The notes: generated by a model from the sequence alone, not told the origin. 64,000 nucleotides of DNA from Sthenelais limicola (GCA_942159475.1 OW804095.1:154049517-154113516); one strand, 5' to 3'; shown: positions 1 to 11,351, counted from the stretch's first letter. Made by a program: numbers and translations.

Positions 1-108
1 ATGCAAGTTAGTTTGAGAATAAAAATGTTCCATTGCTCCAAATATTGTTCCAAAGTTACAATAAAGCCTATCACTAGTCATACAGAAGGGTTGGTTAGTT
101 CATGCTTA

Positions 109-454
109 GGCCAAAAAAAATAATAGGTGTGTTTCCGATTTATCTGGCTGAAAACTAGGTTGGGGGGGTGGTAACTATTTTTCTTTTTCTTTTTTTTAAT
201 TTTAGTAAAACCACCTCCCAGGAACCGAAAAAATGTCTATTTTATAACAACAGTAGTTTTCAACATGAGAAATGTGCTTTTTGACAGTTCTGGGATAAGG
301 AAACCTGCTTTTTCTGCTTTTATTACCTTTTTTTGTCAAAAAATCCAAAAAAGTAAGGTATGGTATAACAAAAATCAGGTATGGTCAAAAACAAATTTAG
401 GTAGGGGAAGGTTTTTCTAGGTAGCATCGGAAACACCTATTTTTTTTCTTGGCC
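109..454. mobile_element. Harbinger-like MITE with TTA target duplication
   Basis: The ends are long inverted repeats. The left end starts GGCCAAAAAAAATAATAGG and continues through GTGTTTCCGAT. The right end, read in reverse complement, starts GGCCAAGAAAAAAAATAGG and continues into the same GTTTCCGAT. TTA sits directly outside both ends (106-108 and 455-457). A 3-bp TWA duplication is the hallmark of PIF/Harbinger transposons, so a non-autonomous Harbinger MITE is the likely identity. The ~346-bp interior is AT-rich with poly-T and poly-A stretches and has no coding potential. I see no second copy in the window. Confidence 0.75.
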
Positions 455-635
455 TTAGAGCAATACAAGTTGACGGAATATCACATTAACAGATGTTAGA
501 CCGTCTTATCTTCAATTTAAAGGAGGCCGAGGGACCGGAGGGAGGGGGGGGGGGGCAGTTGGGGATCGAGGGACGGATTACATGCATGTTTTGTTTTTAT
601 TGGGGGAAGCGCTAAAGGGCAACAGGAGTTGAGAT

Positions 636-731
636 GGTCAGCTGGTCAGCAGGCGGAGAGGGTGGACAGGGTTGGGTGGTAGGGGTCAGCTGGTCAGCAG
701 GCGGAGAGGGTGGACAGGGTTGGGTGGTGGG
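636..731. repeat. 48-bp tandem duplication (2 units)
   Basis: Two nearly identical 48-bp units start at 636 and 684 (GGTCAGCTGGTCAGCAGGCG and onward). They lie in a G-rich stretch (about 540-830) that also holds a poly-G run near 548. No gene is visible. Confidence 0.85.
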
Positions 732-1085
732 GGTATGTAGCATGTAATAACATTACCCCGTGTTGGGGGTGAGGGAGCAGTGTTGGGGGTGAGGGAGGGA
801 GGTAGAGGTGTTGGTAGGGTAGAAAGAAGGGTAAGCTGCTGGGATGTAGGAATACTATGGGTAACGGAGGATATATATACAGTTACAAGCGTGGCACGCT
901 AACATTACAAGGCTTACGGCTGGTGACATAACGGGAGGATACTGTACCCGGGGCCGTACATTCCACCCTTATGTCCCTGTCTACGGGCGGGGATTACCAC
1001 CCGTAATCACGCCCTCTACCAGTCGGGGCCCCGTACACCAGGTGCAGTCTCCCCCCAGACCTCCACCCAGTACTGGAGGTGTTAA
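732..1085. other. GC-rich single-copy stretch
   Basis: The left part is G-rich (GTTGGGGGTGAGGGAG occurs twice at about 771-800). The right part (900-1080) is balanced GC-rich unique sequence with GGGCGGGGATTA and inverted GGGGCC/GTAC words. There is no coherent reading frame. It could be regulatory but nothing proves this. Confidence 0.3.
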
Positions 1086-1300
1086 AGCTTAAGTCTCAAT
1101 TAACGTCGATCAAAAACTAAGTATTTTCGACTTTTTTTTCCATTATTTTCCAATTGATCTAAAAATATTGAAGGATTTTGTCCAGTTGTGTTTGCTGTAG
1201 GGCTTCTAAAACATCCCAGTTCCATTTGTTTTGGAACTATCCGTCCGAGAACCGCTGAAAAAGGTTTCGGCACAGTTCCCAGATTGTTGTTTTGGTTGGT
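1086..1300 (-). mobile_element. Family D element, diverged copy
   Basis: TTAA at 1082-1085 is followed by AGCTTAAGTCTC, matching the TTAA-flanked end of the better copy at 20551-20870. The core that follows, read on the minus strand, shares GAAGCCCTACAGC and CTGGACAAAATCCTTC with copies at 20.7, 29.3, 47.2 and 60.7 kb. The far boundary is not resolved. The 134-codon open frame across it is a by-product of the repeat. Confidence 0.6.
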
Positions 1301-3711
1301 TTGACTTGAAGTGAAGTCTGTTTGATCTAGACTTACAGCCATCTTAATAGCAGGTTTGGTCTTCTTCCTGTCTGGGTCCTCAATCCAAGTACTAATAACG
1401 TATATATAGCAGTCAAGGAATGATAGAGGCCAACAAATGATGAATATCTCTCTGAGTTTTATTTGGTTGAGAATTGTGCATCCAAGGTCACAATCACCAA
1501 ACACCAGCAGAGAATTCTAATGAATCTCCCAAATACCTGGTGTTTTATGTGATGTATGGTATCATGCTTGCCACATGACATTAATCCTGAGCTATGATTG
1601 GTTAAGCAAGGGTGCGTGATCATCTTGTGACTCTTGTCTGCGTCATGACCAAAGATCAAAGTTTTACATAAACGTTACAAAACAGCTAGAGGTCAATTTC
1701 TAGTTACAGTATTGATATATCATAACATGTTTTGCACGTTTTATAACATGTGTTTAGATAAGGCACTCTTGTATGGTCCGCTTATCAGAACTTTGTCGTG
1801 ACAATGAACAATGGGTAAAAATGACGCATCACAGGTAATAACAATTCCTAGCAGAATTAAATGATGGAATTGGAGTTGACAGTTTATAGAATTAATTAAA
1901 ATTAGCAATAATAATATTAAGATCCTTTAAACCTCATAAGAACCCTTAAATCTCATAACTTCATTACAGACTCTTTGAGTGTGTTAAGGCTTGATTAAAC
2001 ACACTTTGGTCACCCACTTAGCACCGGCTGTGTTCAAAGGGTATTATAACAATTTTACCAATTTTCTGAAGTAAAAATGATAGCCATGAAAATTGATTCC
2101 CTCTTTTAAAAGTTGTGTCTCACCTTTTGGTCAAACTTATTTTCATGTTAGATTAAAGAGTTAAAGATTTGATGATCTTTATTATCACGAGCCTTCGGTC
2201 TTGCTGGGCCTTCTTCGGGTGAATCATTTCCATGTATAAAGGATTCTATATGTTCATTTTATTTTACATTAATTTCTTCTATTTTAACCACGAATATTTA
2301 ATTTTCATAGCGACTGTCCTGGTCTCCCCCCTATTTATGGGAATTCATGAAGTATGATGTGGTTTCATCTTAGTTTGTCTTATCTGCTTAATTCATGTTC
2401 TCAACTTGTCATTAGTAGTTTTTTTTTATCATATTTAGCCTATATAAATACGTATTTTTCAACAGTACAGCAACAAAACATTTGTGAGAAATGGGACGAA
2501 ACCCGTCAGCTCAGAGCTTTTCTCTTTCCTGGTACGCTTTTGCATAATTGTATACATGTAATTCGTTCGCTTAAAGCCTACATGAAACATCTAATAACTA
2601 GAAAATACAGACTAGAATAATTAATTAACAACCAACTTTGGGGGGGGGGGGGGGTATCATTACACCAGCATCCTATTACTTGTTCTGTCCACTATATCAG
2701 CTGGAGGAAGAGGCCTATATCTAGAAGCCTGTCTACCATATTGGAAATTCCTACCTGTGTAAAGTCTTTATTTGTCTATGTGTCCCATGAAGACTTTTCA
2801 AACGTTTTGAAACAAAAACAGGGAGAACGTCAAATAAACAAGTTATAGTTTATTAAGTTAATCAATCATTTAATGAACTATTTTTCTGTTTAACTTTATA
2901 ATCAGTTTAAGTTAATGTATATATTGTGCGTTTCCAAAGGAAACAAATTCTACGGTCAACTATTTGTGTGCAATGGCTAGATTATGAATATCAGACGTAC
3001 TGTAATCTGAAATGCCTCAAATGTCTGTATTAGAAGAACACAGGAGTGGAAGTAAAATTCAGTTTATTAACAACTAGGAAAGTTGCACGCTCCCTGTTTA
3101 CAAAGGCAGTTGGATAAACATGAAAGTACAATGCAAGGGAATTAGACATAAGACATCAAACAACATATTGTAATCTAATAATACACAATTGTCTTTTAGT
3201 CTTTGCAATTCCGAGCTTGTCTGTCTCCAAGACTTGAAACCCAGAAATCCCAAAGGGTGTAGTAGGTGTAGATCACTCAGATTCAGTCATGGGTGGTCCT
3301 CTCTAAATGGGTTCCTCTCAAAACCTATACAGTGGCCTTAAGTGGCAACTTGTCAATCAAACCAAGATAGCCAATAGGATGTCACACTGGCCTTCAGGGA
3401 TTTACTGCAGGATTTACTGCAGAGATGGTAGAAGGTTGTCAATCAAGCAGTCCTTGCATAAGTGCAAAGTTAGTAGTGTTGGCGTGAATTACATCACACA
3501 GAGATGGGCATCCAGATATCCTCCCAGATAAGTGTCCACACTCCTCACACCAATCCTCAACCAACACCTCAAAATGTATCACATGAACTTGCTACTCAGG
3601 ATGATTGACAGAATGGTACCCAATTCACTAACATTCACGAATTTGTTTTTTTTAAAATACCGTAGAATGTAAAAACACAACCAAATCAAGACAAACGATA
3701 AGGCTATAAGT
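1301..3711. other. Single-copy AT-rich DNA, no gene seen
   Basis: There are short open frames on both strands (for example 1459-1659 minus, 2354-2620 plus, 3307-3531 plus), but none has recognisable domains or a convincing codon pattern. A 13-14 base poly-G run sits at 2640-2654. No repeat family described here is found in this block. Confidence 0.5.
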
Positions 3712-3932
3712 GGGTCAGATTTTTAGAAAATGTACAATTCGCCTTCACCAATCCTCTCAAATAACCCACATTTAAGACAAAAATGAGCTTCAAAATGCAG
3801 TTTAACATAACAGAACTGCTACTTTAAATCAGACACCAGATATACCTAGTATTGACCATTATTCAGTCTAATTTAGCAAAATTTACTAAATGTGTAGAGC
3901 TGCCAATTGTACATTTTCTGAAAATCTGACCC
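3712..3932 (-). mobile_element. Family A MITE, copy 1 (TSD AAGT)
   Basis: The ends are GGGTCAGATTTTTAGAAAAT and its inverse, with inner ATGTACAATT. AAGT flanks both sides (3708-3711 and 3933-3936), one of three perfect 4-bp duplications that define the family boundary. The interior is AT-rich and non-coding. The superfamily cannot be fixed from the sequence. Superfamilies making 4-bp duplications (Sola, Chapaev and Ginger types) are candidates. Confidence 0.85.
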
Positions 3933-3994
3933 AAGTACAGAATATGGCCGGGAAATGCACATGTAGATATAGATATCTGTCTATAGTGAGCCTA

Positions 3995-4056
3995 GGATGG
4001 GGGCGGGGGCGGGCGGCGGGCGGCGGGCGGCGGGGGGCGGGGGGCAGGCAGCTGAG
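3995..4056. repeat. GC-rich G-tract (GGGCGGC-type)
   Basis: Successive GGGCGGGGGC and GGCGGGCGGC units form a dense G-run region on the plus strand. It meets the usual pattern of four or more G-runs for a potential G-quadruplex. The overlapping open frames on both strands are compositional. Confidence 0.7.
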
Positions 4057-4203
4057 GGGGAGGTTTATTTGGTCAGCCTGAGTGCATGATGTATAGGGAG
4101 GAGGGCTGGAGGGCTGGAGGAATGTGAGATGTTGCTTCAGGGTTAACTTACACGTGTCCCTCACGGGCCTGTTGCGTAAGCTACCGGCGGGAACTTGTGT
4201 GGG

Positions 4204-4428
4204 AATAGGGAGGTTCAGCAAGTCCAACCGATACGTAAACGTATCCGTATCTGGGATATACAGACATAAGTTAACAAGGGGGGAAAACGTAACGTAAGAT
4301 ATCAAGCAAGTTATTTCATCTCACAATTTATTTTTCCTAGATACAAATGCGACGTAATTCATAAAGAAAAAAGGATACGGATACGGTTACGTGATGTAGA
4401 TATGTTTGCTTGCGGAAACTCCCTAATC
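4204..4428. mobile_element. Family G MITE, copy 1
   Basis: It begins AATAGGGAGGTTCAGCAAG and ends with an imperfect inverse (TTGCTTGCGGAAACTCCCT). Inner inverted words (GATACGTAAACGTATCCG and GGATACGGATACGG) extend the symmetry. A second copy lies at 7568-7819. The target duplication is not resolved. It is non-coding. Confidence 0.7.
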
Positions 4429-5309
4429 TCTACACCTTCCCCCTTATTCCACCACTGGGTAGAAATACACACACATTGTGTGAATAAGCTATTCCTTACA
4501 GCTGGCAGTTTCATTAGGAGAGGATTTCTTCGTTCCTACAAGTAAAATCCCACTTGTCCTTGTTTAAGGAACAAGAAGCCAAAATTCCTATTTTTTCCAG
4601 GCCATGAAATCAAAACAGTAAATGTATTTGAACAGATAACAAGTCAGACAGTATAGGAGGATAACCGGATTAGCGAGCCCACAACCTCAACCTTATATAC
4701 ACTTGCTACTTAGCCCTCTGTAGATTAGCTAAAACAGTCTTCATCATAACTTATAGAACAGAAGATTAATTATCGCTCAATGTCTACATTCCATCTGCCC
4801 AGCTCTATAAGAATATTCTTTTATTTAACACAAATATTTTTTCAACTTTGTTCGAACGTCGATAACAAAGCAGTGGAACTTGCCAGATTCGGAATCAGGA
4901 GATTCCGGAAATTTGGAATTAATAAATAAACAGCTCCATGTGATACGTGCATGCCTGGACATGGTCAGTCTGACCGCAGTATTCACTGAGACAACTAGTT
5001 CTAGAATTTTATATCAATATCTCTGTACCCTACTGGTGCCTATATCTCAGTGCTGTGCGGGTAGCAGCATATACAGTTATGGGGCACTGCATGTGTTGTG
5101 AATGTATAAAGTTGAATTTACAAAGTTTACAAATTCCGCTCCTCACATGCCAGATACAATATTTGGTCGCGCAGGTAGAATCCTTTCAAATCAACTCCCC
5201 AGGTGTGTTTGAGCTGTCAACAACTCTACTTCTTGTTGGAAAACTGATATTACCAAAACATACACCATTCAATATAAGATTTTCAACTAAAACACATACT
5301 GGTGTTTTA
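4429..5309. other. Single-copy DNA, no gene seen
   Basis: This is AT-rich sequence between a family G MITE and the 85-bp satellite. The short frames at 4880-5101 and 5055-5336 have no recognised motif, and the second runs into the satellite. Confidence 0.4.
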
Positions 5310-6415
5310 CCAGGTTGCTTAGTTCAGCTCTTATAGCTGGTCTTCCACTAACTCCTGGGGTAGTATATTACCATCAATTGTATGTTTAGCAGGCTGTTTA
5401 GTTCAGCTCCTATAGCTGGTCTACCACTAACTCCTGGGGCAATATACTACCATCTATTGGTGTATGATGTTTACCAGGCTGTTTAGTTCATCTCCTATAG
5501 CTGGTATTCCACTAACTCCTGGGGCAATATACTATCATCTATTGGTGTATGATGTTTACCAGGTTGTTTAGTTCAGCTCCTATAGCTGGTCTTCCACTAA
5601 CTCCTGGAGTAGTATACTACCATCTATTGGTGTATGATGTTTACCAGGCTGTTTAGTGCAGCCCCTATAGCTGGTCTTCCACTGACACCTGGGGTAGTAT
5701 ACTACCATCTATTGGTGTATGATATTTTACCAGGCTGTTTAGTTCAGCTCCTAAAGCTGGTCTTCCACTGGCACCTGGGGTAGTATACTACCATCTATTG
5801 CAAGTTGTTTAGCTCCTATAGCTGGTCTACCACTAACTCCTGGGGTAGTATACTGCCATCTATTGTATGTTTACCAGCCTGTTTAGTTCAGCTCCTATAG
5901 CTGGTCTACCACTTATGCCTGGGGTAGTATACTACCATCTATTGCTGTATAATGTTTACCAGGCTGTTTAGTTCAGCCCCTTTATTCCATGATTTGGCCG
6001 TGAGCGGACAGCATAATCGAAATACTTGCCGCTCACGGTGGACAATATAAACTCTCTATATTGTACAGTGATGTCACGGCTGTTTGAGACTGTTGGTGAG
6101 CTATGCGGACAACACAATTTGATGAAATAAATCAAATAAAGTTGTGATAAGTTAATTAAGAATCATGGAATAAAAGCAAGAATAGCACAGTATCGCGTCT
6201 TCGGGGGCCTATATTCTCCTTGTATGGCTGAAAAACAACTCGGCCTACGGCCTCTTAGTTTTCGGCCATACTCGGAGAATATAGCCCCCCTCATACGCGA
6301 TACTATGCTGATCTTGCTATAATAGCTGGTCTTCCACTAACACCTAGGGTAGTATACTGCCCCTTATTAACTATTGTTCTATGATGATTCATCAGCCCAC
6401 TGTATTACAGCTGGT
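5310..6415 (+). repeat. ~85-bp satellite S1, plus-orientation array (interrupted)
   Basis: About nine monomers share CTGGTCTTCCACTAACTCC, the palindrome GTAGTATACTAC, a GTGTATGATGTTTACCAGG segment and CTGTTTAGTTCAGCTCC. Spacing of the CTGGT anchor is mostly 78-86 bp, with one short 64-bp unit. The array is split at 5981-6321 by family E, after which one degenerate monomer remains. The same satellite occurs in inverse orientation at 53810-55100. Confidence 0.9.
5981..6321 (-). mobile_element. Family E composite foldback, copy 1 (inside satellite)
   Basis: It has two inverted-repeat modules. One is bounded by TTTATTCCATGATT and its inverse CATGGAATAAA. The other is a long hairpin from GCAAGAATAGCACAGTATCG to CGATACTATGCTGATCTTGC. 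It ends in CTTGCTATA and lies exactly inside a satellite monomer (CAGCCCC before it, ATAGCTGG after it). No clear target duplication is seen. A second copy at 25537-25874 is in the opposite orientation. It contains a CRE-like TGATGTCA. Confidence 0.8.
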
Positions 6416-6558
6416 TACAACCAGATCATACCACTCAGTTGCCAACACATGAGACATGGAGTTATTTAATGCTACTTCTTTTCTCCCGTCCATGTTTAAG
6501 GATATAAAGCTTGTGGCTACCATCAGCCTCTGCCTGCCCCATTAGCTGCTCTATGTCG

Positions 6559-6790
6559 GTCACATTGTCAGAAAATGTACGATTCAACTTCGCCAATCTT
6601 CTCAACAACCCAAATTTCAGACAATAATAAAGTTCAAAATACAGTTCAACCTAACCTAACAGATTGTTAGAATCAAAGCAATGCTGAATATACCCGAATT
6701 TACCTAGTATTGACCAAGTTGCTGCCTAATTTAGCAGAATTGACTAAATGTGTACAGCTGCCGATTGTACATTTTCTGTAAATCTGCCCC
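6559..6790 (-). mobile_element. Family A MITE, copy 2 (diverged)
   Basis: The left end is degenerate (GGTCACATTGTCAGAAAATG). The right end is ATTGTACATTTTCTG plus CTGCCCC. The interior matches other copies (ACCTAACAGATTG, CCTAGTATTGACCAAG). The weak ends suggest an old insertion. Confidence 0.75.
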
Positions 6791-6799
6791 ATGTAAGGA

Positions 6800-7567
6800 G
6801 TCAGTTCTATGTAATGTAGACACGGGACTTTCCCTAGTGCAGTCCCTGATGAACGACTCCCTCGATTCAATGTTTAATCATAATTTAAAATGGCGGGCAT
6901 GCAATCCCCCCATTCGTGCCTGATCCATTTCCCCATTTCTAGGAATTATTTTGCACTGGTACATTTAGTGACTCAGCTTTTTGTGTAACATTATGTGTGC
7001 ATCGACTTTAGCTGAAGTATACCCAGCATTAGATAACCTTTCACTTCCCTCTCGCTTAATAACGATTAGTAAATCGACTAAAACCAGTATAATATATCCA
7101 GCTATATGTATATTTACATGTACTACCTGTATTTTCCGTAACCTACCAGTATATAACCAGTAATAGTGTGCGATACTGTTTCATTCTTTAGAAAAAAGTC
7201 TTTATTTTTATAATATTGAAATACATGTTTGATGAAGCTACATTTTGCTGTGAAAACATGAACAAGAGCTCAGGTTGTTGATAAAATAACGGTATTACTC
7301 ACATGTGTGAGAATGCTATAGTGTTTGATCAGAGACAATGCATGTAGTATATCATACTTCAACTGAATGGGATATTTTCTGCGAGCATAGGGCCTACTCT
7401 CTAGGATTACTTTGGTAAAAATCTGTAACCTTTCAGATATCTCATGTTGTATTGTTATTCATAGTGTTCTTTATTAGTGTATCAAACGTGTACTAGGTCA
7501 ATCTGTCTTTATTAAATACTTTTATTGACAAAATTCCACATTTGTGATACGTTTTACCTATTAATGT
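6800..7567. other. Single-copy AT-rich DNA
   Basis: No gene or repeat is recognised. A short stretch near 6887-6912 (AAAATGGCGGGCATGCAATC) resembles the end of family C but is too short to call. Confidence 0.35.
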
Positions 7568-7819
7568 AATAGGGAGGTTCAGCAAGTCTATACGTATACG
7601 TAAACGTAAACGTTTCCGTATCTTTGCTTTGACATACGTTAAAAGGAAGAGAGAGATTCAGTGAAACATGGCGGGAAAAACGTAACTTAACATATCAAGC
7701 AAAATGTAACATTTCACAATGTACATTTTATGCATAAACGTGCGTCGTAATTCACAATAAAGATACGGATACGGTCACGTAATTGAGATAGGTTTGCTTG
7801 CAGAACCCCCCCCCCTAAT
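7568..7819. mobile_element. Family G MITE, copy 2
   Basis: It starts AATAGGGAGGTTCAGCAAG as in copy 1 and ends with TTGCTTGCAGAAC, a 13-base C-run and CTAAT. It shares GGATACGG and ACGTAATT blocks with copy 1. It is separated by only 8 bp from the family B copy that follows. Confidence 0.7.
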
Positions 7820-7827
7820 TATAATAT

Positions 7828-8216
7828 GTGATGTGTTTCAGGAAAATGAGTCATAAGTCGCAAAAAATAGATTTTGAAATACCATTATATTTGAAAAGAT
7901 GATTCTAATGATAGTAAACAGTCTAATAATCTAATAAGTATTTCTAGATTTTAAGTTTGATATTTTCGTTTTTGAAAAAAAAGTTTCCAATATTTCTGGG
8001 GGTCAATAAACAGCAAAGTAACTAAATGTAGTCCATATGAGGACCTTTAAAACGAAAGGATGTATTACATAGATTGTCCTGAAATTTGATACATCAATTG
8101 ATATAGCTATAGGTGATGAACTCCCAAAAAATTAGAACATTCCAATAATGTGATCCTGTGAAAAAAACACGTTAAAAAATATCAATTTTGCGACTTATTT
8201 TCCTGAAACACATCAC
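7828..8216 (-). mobile_element. Family B MITE, copy 1
   Basis: The left TIR is GTGATGTGTTTCAGGAAAAT followed by GAGTCATAAGTCGC. The right end is CCTGAAACACATCAC, with the ATGACTC segment of its TIR deleted. ATAT lies on both sides. The interior is AT-rich and non-coding, with the family markers TCTAGATTTTAAGTTTGAT and GGACCTTTAAAACGAAAGG. Confidence 0.9.
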
Positions 8217-8460
8217 ATATACCGTTGGAAGCCTGGTAAGACAAACTTCTAATTAACAAAGCGCTCCCCACAATGTATACAGGTTGAAACGGGGAAATAT
8301 AATAATTATATTTGTCCCATGATTCGCTAAGGAGATCTTGATTACAATCAAATAAATAAACTAAAAGTCAAACTATCCACATAAAAAGATCTGCACGTCC
8401 CCTATCATTGCGAGCTGCACTAGTTTTACACAATAAATAAGTTTAATGGAAGTTGTATAT

Positions 8461-8696
8461 GGGTCAGATTTTCAGAAAATGTACAATTCGCCTTCACCAA
8501 TCCTCTCAAATAACCCACATTTAAGACAAAAATGAGCTTCAAAATGCAGTTTAACATAATAGTACTGATACTTTAAATCAATGCGATACCAAATATACTC
8601 AGATATACCCTAAATTTATCATTTTTTTAGCAGAATTTAGCAGAAATTACTGAATATGTAGAGCTGCCAATTGTACATTTTCTGAAAATCTGACCC
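8461..8696 (-). mobile_element. Family A MITE, copy 3
   Basis: Both ends are intact (GGGTCAGATTTTCAGAAAAT and inverse), flanked by ATAT on each side. The interior is colinear with copy 1. Confidence 0.9.
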
Positions 8697-8879
8697 ATAT
8701 ACTGTACGTCATATCGGTGCATTGAAACACATCATGAAACCACTGTATTTGTGCTGCTCAGATGATCACTGGTCAACATTTAAAGAAAAACATTGTTTGT
8801 TGCCTACCATCCACTCGTCCCGCTCCCATATTATAGCCATTAATCACAAAAACTCAACCAAAGCCGATCCAGAATGTAA

Positions 8880-8945
8880 ATGTATCCCATCATGCCGTGT
8901 TCCAGACATGCGCAGTGGTACATGCAAACCTGCTATTAGGCAGTG
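8880..8945 (+). mobile_element. Family C fragment (3' end only)
   Basis: CATGCGCAGTGGTACATGCA, preceded by TCCCATCATGC, matches the last ~60 bp of the full family C copy at 15109-15422. The rest of the element is absent. Confidence 0.5.
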
Positions 8946-8959
8946 AGACACTCTCCCGC

Positions 8960-9214
8960 CAATAGGGGGCTTGTAAGTCTACCATTTGGTATATAGGAAA
9001 TAGATTATTTACTCCAATGTGGGATGGGTGGGTGCGGGGGGGGGGGGGGGCTTGTAAGGCCACCAGTTGGTATATAGGAATTATAGAGAGATAGATTATA
9101 TATTCCAATAGGGGGTTTGTATGACCACCATATGGTATCTAGGAATTATAGAGAGATGGATTATTTATTCCAATAGCGGGCTTGTATGACCACCATTTCG
9201 TATCTAGGAATTAT
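8960..9214 (+). repeat. ~65-90-bp tandem repeat, about 3.5 units
   Basis: Units begin AATAGGGGGCTTGTA and contain ACCATTTGGTATATAGGAA and AGAGAGATAGATTAT. The second unit carries a 12-14 base poly-G expansion near 9037-9050. The open frames here are short and unremarkable. Confidence 0.8.
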
Positions 9215-9215
9215 T

Positions 9216-9475
9216 TCATATCAATTCCAGTATTTCCCCACACACCCACACAACCCCCCTATTACACATCAAGACCTCTCCTCTTCCTCCAATTCATATT
9301 AATTCCAGTATTTCCCCACACACCCACACAACCCCCCTATTACACATCAAGACCTCTCCTCTTCCTCCAATTCATATTAATTCCAGTATTTCCCCACACA
9401 CCCACACAACCCCCCTATTACACATCAAGACCTGTCCTATTCCTCCAATTCATATCAATTCCACTATTTCCCCAA
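9216..9475 (+). repeat. 78-bp tandem repeat, about 3.3 units
   Basis: AATTCCAGTATTTCCCCACA recurs at 9223, 9301 and 9379, with a final partial unit at 9457, an exact 78-bp period. Because 78 is a multiple of three, a 119-codon frame stays open (9182-9541). It is a repeat artefact, not a gene. Confidence 0.9.
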
Positions 9476-9486
9476 ACGTCCATGAG

Positions 9487-9544
9487 GCCGCCATCTTGTT
9501 ATTTCCAGAATAACTGCTTGGCGTCCGTCAGCGCCCCCTAGCCG
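9487..9544. promoter_or_regulatory. YY1-like and CTCF-like motif pair
   Basis: GCCGCCATCTTG at 9487-9498 is a perfect YY1-type consensus. CGCCCCCTAGCCG at 9532-9544 matches 11 of 13 positions of the bilaterian CTCF core on the minus strand. This is motif matching only. No transcript or boundary is demonstrated. Confidence 0.3.
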
Positions 9545-9862
9545 TCAAACATGTATCCTCCCAGATCCCGACCAATCAATTCTTCTCATTTCAGGCCACG
9601 ATGTGTATCACGTGATTTGACAATCGTTGAATAATTTATCCGCTGGAGGGCGGTGTCTGTGAGGTGGGGGCGGGCATGTAGATGGAACAGCCATGTTGCC
9701 CTGGGTCATGTCAATAATACATGCACAATTCATGTTAACAAGCGCTAAATAATGGTACAAATCAAAGATGAACGATTGAGTCATTTCTTATGTGTTCATG
9801 TTGCGGTCTGTGTCCTGTCGTTATCTAACACTGAGTCTCAAACGCTGTATTCACCAGAATAT

Positions 9863-10099
9863 GGGTCAGATTTTCAGAAAATGTACAATTGATAGCTGTA
9901 CACATTGCGTAAATTATGCTAAATTAAGTTGCAATTTTGTCAATACTAGGTAAATTCGAAAATATTCGGCATTGCATTGATTCTAGCAATCTGTTTGTTT
10001 AGTAGGTTCAATTGTATTTTGAACTTATTTTCGTCTGAAATTTGGGTTATTTGCGAGGATTGGTGACGGTGAATTGTACATTTTCTGAAAATCTGACCC
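9863..10099 (+). mobile_element. Family A MITE, copy 4
   Basis: Both TIRs are intact and ATAT flanks each side. The orientation is opposite to copies 1-3 (the GATAGCTGTACACATT side is on the left). Confidence 0.9.
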
Positions 10100-10335
10100 A
10101 TATATGTCTGTGCTATCAAGTTATCTTGTAAAATGCCAAATCATTGGAATGAACAACCAGCAGAAACCCAGACATGTACAAACAAAGCCATTTGCATAAG
10201 TTTAATTGGAAATGTGTAACTCACACCAACATCAGGCAAAAACATGTTGGATGAGTAAATGTAACCAATCCCTCAACACTGGCACTCATACTGGAAGAAG
10301 TAGAGAAAGATGGAGATGATGTAACTCTATTATAT

Positions 10336-10742
10336 GTGATGTGTTTCAGGAAAATGAGTCATAAGTCGCAAAAAATAGATTTTGAAATACCATTATATTT
10401 GAAAAGATGAGATCAAGCCGATTCTAATGATAGTAAACACTCTAATAATCTAATAAGTATTTCTAGATTTTAAGTTTGATATTTTCGTTTTTGAAAAAAA
10501 AGTTTCCAATATTTCTGGGGGTCAATAAACAGTAAAGTAACTAAATGTAGTCCATATGAGGACCTTTAAAACGAAAGGATATATTACATAGATTGTCCAG
10601 AAGTTTGATACATCAATTGATATAGCTATAAGTGATAAACTCCCAAAAAATTAGAACATTCCAATTATATGATCTTGTGAATAAAACACGTTGAAAAATA
10701 TCAATTTTGCGACTTATGACTTATTTTCCTGAAACACATCAC
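10336..10742 (-). mobile_element. Family B MITE, copy 2
   Basis: Both TIRs are present (GTGATGTGTTTCAGGAAAAT; TTTTCCTGAAACACATCAC). The flanks are ATAT and ATTT. The interior is nearly colinear with copy 1, including GGGGGTCAATAAACAG. Confidence 0.9.
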
Positions 10743-11351
10743 ATTTTTCAAACAAGTGTTAACACACTGTAGATAGTAGACTTCTGCTCTTGTAACCCTT
10801 GTATGAACCAAACAATAATCAAATGACGTTCTTCAAAATGGATGAAAACACTATCAATTCCACATACAATGTGTCAGTATAACTCATGCTAAATCCCGAC
10901 CCTTATCAAACGTAGCTAGTCACCTTTAGTAGCATTGCATCCACAGGAAGGCCTTATTCTCAAATTTATCACCAGTTGTGTAACCTGTAGTATGAAGAAT
11001 TCATCATTTTTATCATTACCTTCAGGCTCAGGAGAAATGTTAAGGAAGGAGCCTTGTGTCAAATGATAACGCAATTTATAATAAGCTATTCTATATTTAA
11101 TAGAATTACTATAAGCGTAGACCTACAGGGTTTGCTGGAAGCTCTCCACGTAGATCGCACAATCATGTGACAAGTTAAGAGGCTTTTTATAGCCAATGGG
11201 ATCCCACCGTGAGGTCACATGTCTTTTGATGCCATGCAGGGTTTGTCATGGTTACTCCATGGTAACCAGTAATTAATGGTTGCCATGGACTCCTACATTG
11301 GTAGGGTACCAGTAGTAACAGGAGAAACATGATGGTGAGGTAACAGGTGGA
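10743..11351. other. Single-copy DNA leading into the 38-bp array
   Basis: No gene is seen. Around 11247-11290, CATGGTTACTCCATGGTAAC and GGTTGCCATGG form inverted half-sites resembling RFX X-boxes. Otherwise it is ordinary AT-rich sequence. Confidence 0.35.

Noticed and set aside
6840..6915. Possible extra family C fragment
   Set aside because: Only ~25 bp resembles the C end (AAAATGGCGGGCATGCAATC). Not enough to call.
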